A DNA stretch of 64,000 bases, from positions 1 to 64,000 of the forward strand of contig CAZDSF010000008.1 in NCBI GenBank assembly GCA_964508025.1. Reading direction: 5' to 3'. The DNA comes from JAAZNO01 sp964508025. Lineage in GTDB: Bacteria; Chloroflexota; Anaerolineae; B4-G1; SLSP01. The translations under genes were made by a program, and so were the position numbers. The notes below the pieces were generated by a model. It saw only the letters and a list, made by a program, of their open reading frames with translations. It did not search any database and was not told where the DNA came from. Numbering within the stretch: position 1 is the stretch's first letter; every line of letters begins with the position of its first letter. Below, in pieces: positions 7,851 through 15,441 of the stretch.

Positions 7851-8756
7851 TTACTCCTGGGCGGCGGCTTCTCCTTCCAGCACGGCTTTGAGCGATACGA
7901 GCGCAACTTCCAGCATAGCGTCATCCGGTTCGCGGGTGGTGAGCCGCTGCAAGGCCAGATTTGGCGTGATGAGCGCGCGCACGAGCGGATGGCTGGCGTG
8001 CTTGCCCGTGAAGCGCAACACCTCGTAGGCGATGCCGGAGATGACGGGGATCAGCAGCAGGCGTGAGGCCAATCGCACGAGCAGCGCCGGCTTGCCCAAC
8101 GGCGCAAAGACGAGGATGGAGACGAGCACCACCAGCAGCAGAAAGGCCGTCCCGCAGCGGGGATGCGCAGTTGTGAAAGGGCGCACCCCTTCGACCGTGA
8201 GCGGCGCGCCTGCCTCGTGCGCGTTGATGGTTTTGTGCTCCGCGCCGTGATAGGCGAAAACGCGGCGAATTTCCGCCATCTGCCCGACCGCCGCCATGTA
8301 GCCCACGAGCAGCGTGAGACGAATGGCGCCTTCAGCCAGGTTGAAGAGCAGCGTGCGTTCGCCTGAGACCAGCCACCCGGCGATGAGCGAAGGCAACACC
8401 ATGAAGAGGGTCAATCCCAGCAGCATCGAGACCGCGCCCAAGCCGATGCCCGCGCCGCCTTTAAGGGTGAAATTGGGATCATCCGCCTGTCCGGCAATCT
8501 CTGCGGAGTAGAACAGGGCCTTCATGCCCAGGCCGAGAGAATCCCACAACATGGGCAAGCCTCGCACAAAGGGGATTTTGCTGAGCGGCCCGGTGTAGAG
8601 CTGGCCCAGTTTTTCGGTTTTGACATCAATTACCCCATCAGGATGGCGCACGGCCACAGCGGCGACGTGCGGCCCGCGCATCAACACGCCCTCGATGAGC
8701 GCCTGTCCCCCATAAGTCCATCCCAGCGGTTTATATCCCGTATCGTGTTCTGTCAT
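7851..8756 (-). CDS. DUF1385 integral membrane protein (YqhQ-like)
   Basis: The 301-residue protein has the DUF1385 signatures GGQALIEGVLMRGP near its N-terminus and the histidine-rich YHGAEHKTINAHEAG in a loop between membrane helices. Four or more hydrophobic helices are visible. The HGAEH and HPRCG motifs suggest metal binding, but the family has no settled function. The ATG at 8756 follows GGAG; an upstream in-frame ATG at 8825 would cross the likely promoter and is rejected. It is transcribed divergently from the phosphatidyltransferase at 8922. Confidence 0.85.
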   Translation of the reverse strand: MTEHDTGYKPLGWTYGGQALIEGVLMRGPHVAAVAVRHPDGVIDVKTEKLGQLYTGPLSKIPFVRGLPMLWDSLGLGMKALFYSAEIAGQADDPNFTLKGGAGIGLGAVSMLLGLTLFMVLPSLIAGWLVSGERTLLFNLAEGAIRLTLLVGYMAAVGQMAEIRRVFAYHGAEHKTINAHEAGAPLTVEGVRPFTTAHPRCGTAFLLLVVLVSILVFAPLGKPALLVRLASRLLLIPVISGIAYEVLRFTGKHASHPLVRALITPNLALQRLTTREPDDAMLEVALVSLKAVLEGEAAAQE

Positions 8757-8789
8757 TGTTGCTCCAACTGTTATATGCAGTGTTGACTT

Positions 8790-8800
8790 ATTGTACCACA
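8790..8800 (-). promoter_or_regulatory. Extended -10 promoter for the DUF1385 gene
   Basis: On the minus strand TGTGGTACAAT is an extended -10 element (TG-G-TACAAT). No good -35 is seen. The same core recurs at 15350 and 31315. Confidence 0.5.
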
Positions 8801-8831
8801 ATTGAGATGAGAATACTATCTGCACCGTGAG

Positions 8832-8842
8832 TATGCTATAAT
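8832..8842 (+). promoter_or_regulatory. Extended -10 promoter for the phosphatidyltransferase
   Basis: TATGCTATAAT contains a perfect TATAAT (8837-8842) with an upstream TRTG extension. It lies 80 bases before the TTG start at 8922, back to back with the DUF1385 promoter. Confidence 0.6.
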
Positions 8843-8921
8843 AACGTTCGTGATGTGTCGCCGTGACATTGGCTCATCAAGCCATGCTCATGTATCGGAT
8901 AGATGAAGGGGAGAGTAAAAG

Positions 8922-9677
8922 TTGAGCGCCGAGAATTCCATTTTTATACCTACTATCAAGCTGTCGTCCCGGTTCTTTGTCCTGCGCGCGTGGGCTGTTC
9001 ACATTTATACCAGCCTGGGGCTGCTGGCGGCGTTTCTGGCGTTGCGGACGTTGTTTGCCGGCAATGCTCAGCATGTCTTTATCTGGTTGGGCGTGGCCCT
9101 GTTCATTGATGCCACTGATGGGCCCTTTGCCCGGCGCTGGCAGGTGCAGCGTTGGACGCCGGACTTCAACGGGCGCAAACTGGATGACATCACCGATTAC
9201 ATCAATTACACTTTCATCCCGATGCTGTTTGCCTATCGTTTTGGGATGGTGGCTGGCGCCGGGGTCCCTGTGCTGGGATTGGTGCTCGTTGCTTCGGCTT
9301 ATGGCTTCTGTCAGGAAGTCGCCAAGACCGATGACGGTTATTTCACCGGCTTTCCTTCCTATTGGAATATCGCTATCTTTTACCTTTATTTGCTGGGCGC
9401 TCATCCAACGCTCACGGCATTGGCCCTGGCGACGCTGGCGATTCTCGTCTGGGTGCCGATCAAGTATGTGACGTGGAAGATTAAGCCGCTGCGCCGTCTG
9501 ACTCTGGGATTGAGCTTCTTATGGAGTCTAAGCTTGCTGGCGTTGCTTATCACCTTTGACGCAGCGCCGGCGCTGTTGCTGTGGGCTAGCTTGCTCTTTC
9601 CGGTCTACTACTTTGGGTTGACTTTGTATTTGCATTTCACCGGAGAAAGCCGCAAGCCCTCTGCCCCGGCTTATTGA
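8922..9677 (+). CDS. CDP-alcohol phosphatidyltransferase, phosphatidylcholine synthase (Pcs)-like
   Basis: The 251-residue membrane protein carries the CDP-alcohol phosphotransferase motif DATDGPFAR (63-71) followed by G84, D88 and D92. The gap of 12 residues between AR and G, rather than the usual 8, is the spacing of phosphatidylcholine synthases (Pcs), which condense CDP-diacylglycerol with choline. About eight hydrophobic segments are present. The TTG start at 8922 follows GGGGAG; the nearby ATG at 8903 is out of frame. Choline as acceptor is an inference from motif spacing; another small alcohol is possible. Confidence 0.78.
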   Translation: MSAENSIFIPTIKLSSRFFVLRAWAVHIYTSLGLLAAFLALRTLFAGNAQHVFIWLGVALFIDATDGPFARRWQVQRWTPDFNGRKLDDITDYINYTFIPMLFAYRFGMVAGAGVPVLGLVLVASAYGFCQEVAKTDDGYFTGFPSYWNIAIFYLYLLGAHPTLTALALATLAILVWVPIKYVTWKIKPLRRLTLGLSFLWSLSLLALLITFDAAPALLLWASLLFPVYYFGLTLYLHFTGESRKPSAPAY

Positions 9678-9839
9678 CCGCGACTGTTGGACTTCGCTGC
9701 GAGATTGCCTTTCTACCCGCAAAGCGTGCAGGTCGCCATGCGTGGCTGTCTGGCGCTGTGTTTCGCTGTGACGCGAGACTGGGTTTTGATGGCTCTCCGT
9801 TTACTACACATTGATGTCTGTTTTTGAGGGAGTATTGCT

Positions 9840-10628
9840 GTGACTCAGATTCCTTCCGGTACAGAACGTGAATTTCGTCATCATGGCGGCGTGACTCTGG
9901 ACGGCGCGCCGATTGCTTATGTTGCCGCGTTGACGGCGGTGATGATTGCCTTTACCATCGTGCCGCTGCCGCTTTCTGTGGTGATCGGTTTTGGCAGAAG
10001 CTTCCCCCTCAGCCAGGGATTGTACGGGCTAGTGGGATGGTTGCTAGGGCCTTTGGCGGGCGCGCTGGCAAACGGCGTGGGCGTGCTCATCGGTATCTTC
10101 CTCAATCCGCAGAATACTACCATTCCGGGCGCTTCGGTGGCGGGAGCGGCGGCGGGCGCGCTGGCGGCAGGCGTCTTGGCGGCGACCGGTCCGCGACGAC
10201 GTTGGGCGCTGCCTCTGGCGATTTTCTTCAGCGCGGCGTATCTGCTCTACGGCGGACGCGCCATCGTGCAAAATGGCGCCGATCCGCGCGCCGTGCTCGC
10301 GGGTTCCTTCATCAATTGGTCGGCGTTGTTGCTTTTCGTCTCACCCGTCCGTTCGCTCTGTGCGCGTTGGCTGCGCCAGGCAATGTTGCGGCGCATGGCG
10401 CTGGGGCTGTTTCTGGGGACGTGGATCAGCAGCGGGCTGGCGCATCTGGTCTCGGCGACGTGGGTCTACCTCGCGTACAACTGGGCCTCCGAGAACTGGT
10501 GGCTGATGGCGCCGGCGGCGCCGTTCGAGCATCTGGCGCGTTGCCTGGTCGGTGCGGTGGTTGGGACGGGCGTCATTGCTGGTCTGCGCGCGACGGGCTT
10601 GATCAAACCCCTCCATGCCGCTTACTGA
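9840..10628 (+). CDS. Probable ECF transporter S component (substrate-binding membrane subunit)
   Basis: This 262-residue protein has about six hydrophobic helices. Its N-terminal block, VAALTAVMIAFTIVPLPLS, then SFPLSQGLYGLVGWLLGPLAGALANGVGVLIG, resembles S components of energy-coupling-factor vitamin transporters. A GTG start follows GAGGGAG. The next gene is the T component, which supports the call. The vitamin or ion carried cannot be told, and no riboswitch is recognised upstream. Substrate specificity is left open. Confidence 0.65.
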   Translation: MTQIPSGTEREFRHHGGVTLDGAPIAYVAALTAVMIAFTIVPLPLSVVIGFGRSFPLSQGLYGLVGWLLGPLAGALANGVGVLIGIFLNPQNTTIPGASVAGAAAGALAAGVLAATGPRRRWALPLAIFFSAAYLLYGGRAIVQNGADPRAVLAGSFINWSALLLFVSPVRSLCARWLRQAMLRRMALGLFLGTWISSGLAHLVSATWVYLAYNWASENWWLMAPAAPFEHLARCLVGAVVGTGVIAGLRATGLIKPLHAAY

Positions 10629-10731
10629 GAGGTCATTGGAGGCGCGTCGCCTCGCGCGTCGCCCTACGTTCTATGCGCGCATATCGGCGACCTTGGGCCG
10701 ATTGCGTTCCGGTTACTAGAAGCTGCATACT

Positions 10732-11571
10732 GTGATTGGCTGGCAGACGGTTTCCCGCGATTCACTGTTCACGCGCCTGGATTTTCGCTCCAAGCTGGCG
10801 CTGATGGCAGCTTTGACGACGGTGGCTTTTCTCTGGGAAAGCCCGGTCTGGGGCGGCGTGCTCGCGGCGGCGACGCTGAGCGCGTGCCTGGCAGCCGGCG
10901 TGTCGTTGCGTTATCTGCTGGGGTTGCTGCGGCTGCTGACGCCGTTTTTCGTCTTCATCCTGCTGATGCAGGGCTTTTTCGCGGGCCCGGTGATTGCGGC
11001 GCGCACGGGACAAACTGCATTGACGCCGTTGCTGCACCTTCCCACGTATTGGGCTTTGATCGGCGGCGCGACGCTCTCTGTGGAGGGGCTGCGCTATGGG
11101 TTGAACATCATCTTCAAAACGCTGACGATGACGCTTGTGGTGCCCTTGGCAATTTTCACAACGGATGTCAATGCTCTGCTGATCAGCCTGGTGCGCTTGC
11201 GGATACCGTACAAAATCGCTTTTGTCATCTCCACGGCGCTGCGTTTCTTCCCGCTTCTGGCAGTGGAATTGCGCGCTATTCTGGAGGCGCAACGGTTGCG
11301 GGGATTGGATCCGGAGCGCTTGCCGTTGCTCCGCCGACTCAATCTGTACGCGCGTGTTGCCATTCCGCTCATTCTGGGCGCCTTGGTAAAGTCGCAGCAG
11401 TTGGAAGTTGTGCTTCAGGCAAAAGCCTTCACGGGCAGCCCGGAACGCACTTATCTGCACGAAGCCCGGCTAGGTGCGGCAGATTATGTCCTCATCGGCG
11501 GCATGGCGCTGTTTCTGGTCGCGGCGCTTATCGCCTATATCGTTTGGGGCGTGGGGCGCTTTGGTGGATGA
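10732..11571 (+). CDS. ECF transporter T component (EcfT/CbiQ family)
   Basis: In this 279-residue membrane protein the N-terminus LDFRSKLALMAALTTVAFL is the typical entry into EcfT/CbiQ proteins. The two coupling helices contain the conserved Ala-Arg-Gly type region, here AQRLRGLDPE, and a later LxxPLILGALVKS. The T subunit links the S subunit to the ATPases. A GTG start is used and no clear SD is visible. No ATPase (EcfA) follows: the next gene is RarD, so the energising subunit must be encoded elsewhere, as in group II ECF systems. Confidence 0.85.
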   Translation: MIGWQTVSRDSLFTRLDFRSKLALMAALTTVAFLWESPVWGGVLAAATLSACLAAGVSLRYLLGLLRLLTPFFVFILLMQGFFAGPVIAARTGQTALTPLLHLPTYWALIGGATLSVEGLRYGLNIIFKTLTMTLVVPLAIFTTDVNALLISLVRLRIPYKIAFVISTALRFFPLLAVELRAILEAQRLRGLDPERLPLLRRLNLYARVAIPLILGALVKSQQLEVVLQAKAFTGSPERTYLHEARLGAADYVLIGGMALFLVAALIAYIVWGVGRFGG

Positions 11572-11591
11572 TATGGTCACGGAGGAACACT

Positions 11592-12482
11592 TTGAATAAA
11601 GGGATTGGGTACGCCATTAGTGCTTATGTTGTTTGGGGATTGTTGCCCGTCTATTGGAAATCGCTCCAGCATGTGCCGGCGGTGCAAGTTGTGGGGCACC
11701 GGATCGTGTGGTCGTGCGTGTTGTTGTGCGGTATGTTGTTGTTCTCGCGCCAGTGGCGGGAATTCCGCGCCGCGATAGCGCAACCGCGTGTGCTGGGCAT
11801 CTATTTCGTGGCGGCGCTGCTCATCGGCTTGAACTGGTATGTGTACGTGTGGGCTGTCAACGCGGGTTTTATCGTCGAGACCAGTCTGGGCTACTTCATC
11901 AATCCGCTGGTGAGTGTGGCGCTGGGCGTCGTCTTCTTGCGCGAGCGTTTGCGGCCCTGGCAGTGGGTTCCCGTGGGGCTGGCGGGGGTGGGGGTGCTCT
12001 ACCTCACCCTGATCTACGGCGCGCTGCCCTGGATCGCGCTGATGTTGGCGCTCTTCTTTGGCGTCTATGGGCTGATCAAGAAAACCGCGCCGCTTAACGC
12101 TTTCCACGGGTTGACGTTGGAGACGGCGATGCTGCTGCCCATTGCGTTGGGCTATCTGTTGCTCGTGGAGCGGGGCGGCGCGGGCGCCTTTCTGCATCTG
12201 GGATGGCGCACGGACGCGCTGATCATCGGTACGGGACTGGCGACCACGGCGCCCATGTTGCTCTTTGCATCGGCGGCGCGGCGCATTCCGCTGACGTTGG
12301 TGGGCTTGTTGCAATACATTGCGCCGACGCTGCAATTCCTCATTGGGGTATTTGTGTATCGGGAACCCTTTGACTTCGCGCGTTTGATCGGCTTCAGCAT
12401 CATTTGGATCGCGCTGTTGCTCTTTGCACTCGAAGGAACACTGGCGCGGCGCGCTTCGCGCGGCATAGTTCCGGTCAGCTGA
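11592..12482 (+). CDS. rarD: RarD-type EamA permease (DMT superfamily)
   Basis: The 296-residue protein starts with NKGIGYAISAYVVWGLLPVYWK, the RarD signature, and has ten predicted membrane helices arranged as two EamA halves. Other RarD hallmarks are VVGHRIVWS, the WAVNAGFIVETSLGYFINPL block and YIAPTLQFLIGVFVYREPF. Start TTG at 11592 sits after GGAGGAA and gives the usual RarD length; an upstream extension overlaps the ecfT gene. RarD was named for chloramphenicol sensitivity, but the transported substrate is unknown. It follows ecfT with a 20-base gap and may be co-transcribed. Confidence 0.9.
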   Translation: MNKGIGYAISAYVVWGLLPVYWKSLQHVPAVQVVGHRIVWSCVLLCGMLLFSRQWREFRAAIAQPRVLGIYFVAALLIGLNWYVYVWAVNAGFIVETSLGYFINPLVSVALGVVFLRERLRPWQWVPVGLAGVGVLYLTLIYGALPWIALMLALFFGVYGLIKKTAPLNAFHGLTLETAMLLPIALGYLLLVERGGAGAFLHLGWRTDALIIGTGLATTAPMLLFASAARRIPLTLVGLLQYIAPTLQFLIGVFVYREPFDFARLIGFSIIWIALLLFALEGTLARRASRGIVPVS

Positions 12483-12494
12483 CAAAACGCCCAT

Positions 12495-12521
12495 AAAAAA
12501 AGCCCGGCGCTGTAGCCGGGC
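12495..12521 (-). terminator. Terminator downstream of tRNA-Arg
   Basis: GCCCGGC (12502-12508) and GCCGGGC (12515-12521) form a 7-bp stem. On the minus strand it is followed by seven T (12501-12495). It could also stop rarD read-through. Confidence 0.85.
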
Positions 12522-12528
12522 CTGGCGA

Positions 12529-12601
12529 TACCCCTGCCGCGATTCGAACGCGGGCCACTGGCTTCGGAGGCCAGTGCTCTATCCATCTGAGCTACAGGGG
12601 C
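12529..12601 (-). tRNA. tRNA-Arg (anticodon CCG)
   Basis: On the minus strand a 73-base cloverleaf is complete: acceptor GCCCCTG pairing CAGGGGT with discriminator A, D arm GCTCAGATGGATAGAGC, anticodon stem CTGGC/GCCAG with loop CTCCGAA, and T arm GCGTTCGAATCGC. Anticodon CCG reads codon CGG. The 3' CCA is not encoded, since the next bases are TCG. Confidence 0.97.
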
Positions 12602-12653
12602 TTAGTGCTGCGCATTCTACCATAAACGGCTGATTGCACAAGGCGGGGCGGCT

Positions 12654-12681
12654 TTTGCTGGTGGGGCTTTCGCGGTATAAT
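12654..12681 (+). promoter_or_regulatory. Promoter of the tandem lipoprotein operon
   Basis: A perfect TATAAT lies at 12676-12681 with a weak TTTGCT at 12654-12659 (16-base spacer). It is 30 bases before the lipoprotein start codon. Confidence 0.55.
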
Positions 12682-12711
12682 CAATGCAGGTTGTCATCCT
12701 GGGAGGCGGAT

Positions 12712-13326
12712 ATGAGGCTACGACACGGGCTGTTGCTATGCTTGGGGCTGATTCTTCTGGCGGGATGTGCGAGTGCTTCTGGCCCGTTCACCGATGATTT
12801 CTCCGATCCGGCCAGCGGTTGGGGCGCCGCCTCGACGGAGAGCTTTGTGCGCGGCTATGATAGCGGCAGGTACCTGATCCGCATTGATGTGCCCCATTGG
12901 TTTGTCTGGGCGACGCAGGATCGCAGCTACAAGGATGTCGCCGTCGAGGTGTTGGCGCGTTCTGAGGGCACGAACGACAATCATTTTGGCGTCATCTGCC
13001 GTTATAGCTCCAAGGGCTTCTACTACTTCGCGGCGAGCGCCGATGGCTATTATGCCGTGTTTCGCCGCCTGGAGAATCAACCGTTGCAGCCTTTGACCGG
13101 TCCCGCCATGCTGCGCTCGCCGGTGATTCACCGCGACGGCAGCATCAACCGGTTGCTGGGCGTGTGCCAGGGAACAACCCTGACCTTCTACGTGAACGGC
13201 GAGATGATCGCGCGCGTAGAAGATGACGCGCTCGCCAACGGGGATGTGGGTTTTGGTGCGGGCACTGTAGAATACGGGCAGACAACGCTGGTCTGGTTTG
13301 ATGATTTCAAAGCGAGCAGACCGTGA
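12712..13326 (+). CDS. Lipoprotein with jelly-roll (LamG/DUF1080-like) domain
   Basis: The 204-residue protein begins MRLRHGLLLCLGLILLAGCAS, a signal peptide with lipobox LAGC, so it should be lipid-anchored outside the membrane. The mature part starts with FTDDFSDPASGWG and ends FYVNGEMIA...VWFDDFKAS, the beginning and end strands of concanavalin-like jelly-roll domains related to LamG and DUF1080. Such domains often bind carbohydrate; the ligand is unknown. GGGAGG precedes the ATG. The stop overlaps the GTG of a paralogous gene by four bases (GTGA), so the two are translationally coupled. Confidence 0.78.
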   Translation: MRLRHGLLLCLGLILLAGCASASGPFTDDFSDPASGWGAASTESFVRGYDSGRYLIRIDVPHWFVWATQDRSYKDVAVEVLARSEGTNDNHFGVICRYSSKGFYYFAASADGYYAVFRRLENQPLQPLTGPAMLRSPVIHRDGSINRLLGVCQGTTLTFYVNGEMIARVEDDALANGDVGFGAGTVEYGQTTLVWFDDFKASRP

Positions 13327-13940
13327 AGCGCGTGTTTTGGATCATGCTGTTATTTCTGGCTTTGTGCGGGACTTCATGCCGTCCGCGCGTGGAGATGCAC
13401 GTTTGGGAAGAGCCTTTCGATGAGGCGGGCAGCTGGCGGCTGAGCGCCGATGCGTCTGCTGAGACGCGCATCGAGGACGGGCAACTGCGCATCCGTGTGC
13501 GCGAGCCGGGGCAGATTGCGTGGGCTACGGCGGGCAAACGGTATGCGAATTTCCGGTTGCAGGTGGAAGCCACGCCCTTCGCTGGGCCGGACGACAATGA
13601 GTATGGCGTTCTGGTGCGCATGGATGGGGACAAACATTTCTACGCCTTTTCCATCAGCGCGGATGGTTACGCGCGGGTCGCTCGCTACGCCGATGGGCGC
13701 TGGGAGCTTCTCTCGCCGGATTGGTTCCCGCACTCCGCTGTAGCGCAAGGGATGGCGACCAATCGCCTCGAGCTGGCCGCTGAAGGGGGGCAGTTTCGCT
13801 TTTGGGTGAATGGCGAGCTGGTCGCCGAGGTCGCTGACGCCGCGCTGACTCAGGGCGATGTGGGATTGTATGCCGGCGCTTTCGATGCAGCCAATGTCCG
13901 AGTGGCCTTCGACAATCTCCGCATTGAGCCTCTCCGTTGA
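13323..13940 (+). CDS. Second jelly-roll lipoprotein, paralogue of the upstream gene
   Basis: In this 205-residue protein the N-terminus MKRVFWIMLLFLALCGTSC is a lipoprotein signal with Cys at the expected lipobox position, although Thr-Ser replaces the usual small residues. The mature domain runs EEPFDEAGSWRLSADAS ... FWVNGELVAEVADAALTQGDVGLYAGAF ... VRVAFDNLRIE and aligns from end to end with the preceding protein (NGEMIARVEDDALANGDVGFGAG in that one). It starts with GTG inside the previous stop. Tandem duplication is the simplest explanation. Both probably sit on the cell surface and bind polysaccharide or similar ligands. Confidence 0.76.
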   Translation: MKRVFWIMLLFLALCGTSCRPRVEMHVWEEPFDEAGSWRLSADASAETRIEDGQLRIRVREPGQIAWATAGKRYANFRLQVEATPFAGPDDNEYGVLVRMDGDKHFYAFSISADGYARVARYADGRWELLSPDWFPHSAVAQGMATNRLELAAEGGQFRFWVNGELVAEVADAALTQGDVGLYAGAFDAANVRVAFDNLRIEPLR

Positions 13941-13959
13941 TGCATCAAAACTTCCCTGG

Positions 13960-13995
13960 CTTTCTTCGAGACTTTCTTCGAGACTTTCTCCGTAA
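13960..13995 (+). repeat. Three tandem 12-base repeats
   Basis: CTTTCTTCGAGA occurs twice in tandem (13960-13971 and 13972-13983), followed by a diverged third copy, CTTTCTCCGTAA (13984-13995). The array lies 16 bases before the likely mtaB start. It belongs with the other short pyrimidine word repeats ahead of genes in this contig. Confidence 0.8.
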
Positions 13996-14010
13996 TCTCT
14001 GTGGTGGAAT

Positions 14011-15312
14011 TTGATCTTGGCCTTGAAAGTCTACCTGGAATCCCTGGGTTGCCGCCTCAACGCCGCCGAAATTGAACAGCTGGGGTGTCAGCTGCTCGGC
14101 GGCGGTTTTGCGCCCACTGCGCGCCCGGAGGAGGCGGATGTCATTCTGCTCAATACGTGCGCCGTCACCGCCGAGGCGGCGCGCAAGAGCCGGCAACGCC
14201 TGCGCGTGCTGCATCGCCGCAATCCCAACGCCAATCTTGCTGTGTTGGGCTGTTGGGTGACGGCGGAACCGGAGGCTGCCAGGGCGCAGCCGGGCGTGGT
14301 CTGGGCGCTGCCCAACGCCGATAAGGCCCACGCCAGCGCGTTGATTGCCGGTTCAGAGCCGCCGCCGCTGCCGTGGACGCCGGGACTCTGGCATCACACC
14401 CGCGCTTTCCTCCCCGTGCAAGATGGCTGTGATGCTGCTTGCACGTACTGCTACACCCGGCTGCTGCGGGGGTCGGCGCGCAGCGTTCCGCTCGCTGATG
14501 TGATCGCGCAGGCGCAACTCGTTGCGGCCCACGGTGCGCAAGAAGTGGTGCTCACCGGTGTGAGTCTGGGCGCTTATGGGCATGATCTTCCCGGCAATGT
14601 GCGCTTAGCGGATTTGATGATGGCGCTGTTGAAGGAGACCGCCTTGCCCCGTGTGCGGCTCTCCTCGGTGGAACCGTGGGACGTGGACGACCGTTTGCTG
14701 GCGTTGTGGGCTAATCCTCGATTGTGCCGCCAGCTGCACCTGCCGCTGCAATCCGGCAGCGATGCCGTGCTGCGGCGGATGGGGCGGCGGCACACAGTAG
14801 CAGACTTTGCGGCGCTCGTGGCGCGGGCGCGCGCGATCTGCCCCGAACTAGCCGTGACGACGGACCTCATCACCGGTTTTCCCGGTGAGACCGAGGCGGA
14901 CTTCGCATCCACCCTGGCCTTTGTGGAGGCCCTTGGTTTTGCGCGGCTGCATGTTTTCCCGTATTCGGAGCGGCGCGGCACGGCGGCGGTGCGGCTGTCC
15001 GATCCGGTGCCGTCGCCCTTGCGCGCCGCGCGTGCGGCGCAACTGCGCGCGCTGGGCGAATCCCTGGCAGCGGCGTATCGCGCGCGCTTCGTCGGGAAGG
15101 TGTTGCCGGTGTTGTGGGAACGCCGGGATCGCGTTGGGCGCTGGCGCGGCTGGACCGACAATTATCTCGAAGTTGTTATCGAGAGCGAGGCGCTGCTGTA
15201 CAACCGCATTCTGCCGGTGCGGCTGTTCCCTGGCGCCGGCGAGGTTTTTGTGGGGGCGTGGGTGGACGCGCCGGAGAGCATCGCCGCCGGGGAACTTTCT
15301 GTATTGGGCTGA
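14011..15312 (+). CDS. mtaB: Radical SAM tRNA methylthiotransferase (MtaB type)
   Basis: This 433-residue protein has the UPF0004 N-terminal domain with three cysteines binding the auxiliary cluster (C14 in LGCRLN, C50 in NTCAV, C81 in LGCWV). The radical SAM motif CDAACTYC has C140, C144 and C147. GFPGETEADF marks the core, and a TRAM-like end follows. GCRLNxxE fits MtaB, which converts t6A37 to ms2t6A37 in tRNA, better than MiaB (GCQMN). The start is uncertain: TTG codons at 14011, 14017 and 14023 are all possible, and none has a clear SD. Confidence 0.85.
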   Translation: MILALKVYLESLGCRLNAAEIEQLGCQLLGGGFAPTARPEEADVILLNTCAVTAEAARKSRQRLRVLHRRNPNANLAVLGCWVTAEPEAARAQPGVVWALPNADKAHASALIAGSEPPPLPWTPGLWHHTRAFLPVQDGCDAACTYCYTRLLRGSARSVPLADVIAQAQLVAAHGAQEVVLTGVSLGAYGHDLPGNVRLADLMMALLKETALPRVRLSSVEPWDVDDRLLALWANPRLCRQLHLPLQSGSDAVLRRMGRRHTVADFAALVARARAICPELAVTTDLITGFPGETEADFASTLAFVEALGFARLHVFPYSERRGTAAVRLSDPVPSPLRAARAAQLRALGESLAAAYRARFVGKVLPVLWERRDRVGRWRGWTDNYLEVVIESEALLYNRILPVRLFPGAGEVFVGAWVDAPESIAAGELSVLG

Positions 15313-15331
15313 CGTCTTAAGCTATGGCGAT

Positions 15332-15359
15332 TTGGCATCCTGGGCAATTGTGGTATACG
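15332..15359 (+). promoter_or_regulatory. Candidate promoter of the FN3 surface protein
   Basis: TTGGCA (15332-15337), a 16-base spacer and TATACG (15354-15359) with TGG before it. The AATTGTGGTA core matches the promoter at 8790. A small GC hairpin with TTTTT follows near 15371-15386 within the leader. Confidence 0.45.
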
Positions 15360-15441
15360 AAAGAGAGCCGCCCTGTGCGGTTTTTCGTTGTGTAGTGTCG
15401 GTCGTTGTAACTCACATTTGTTTTTCAAAAGGAGATGAAGA

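Noticed and set aside
9678..9839. Riboswitch ahead of the ECF S gene
   Set aside because: No conserved vitamin-riboswitch core could be recognised by eye. A covariance search would be needed to say more.
10884..11591. N-terminal extension of rarD covering the ecfT gene in another frame
   Set aside because: The extension has no RarD-like sequence. RarD starts normally at TTG 11592 behind GGAGGAA.
13960..13995. Small CRISPR-like array
   Set aside because: The 12-base repeats are directly adjacent with no spacers, so it is only a tandem word repeat.
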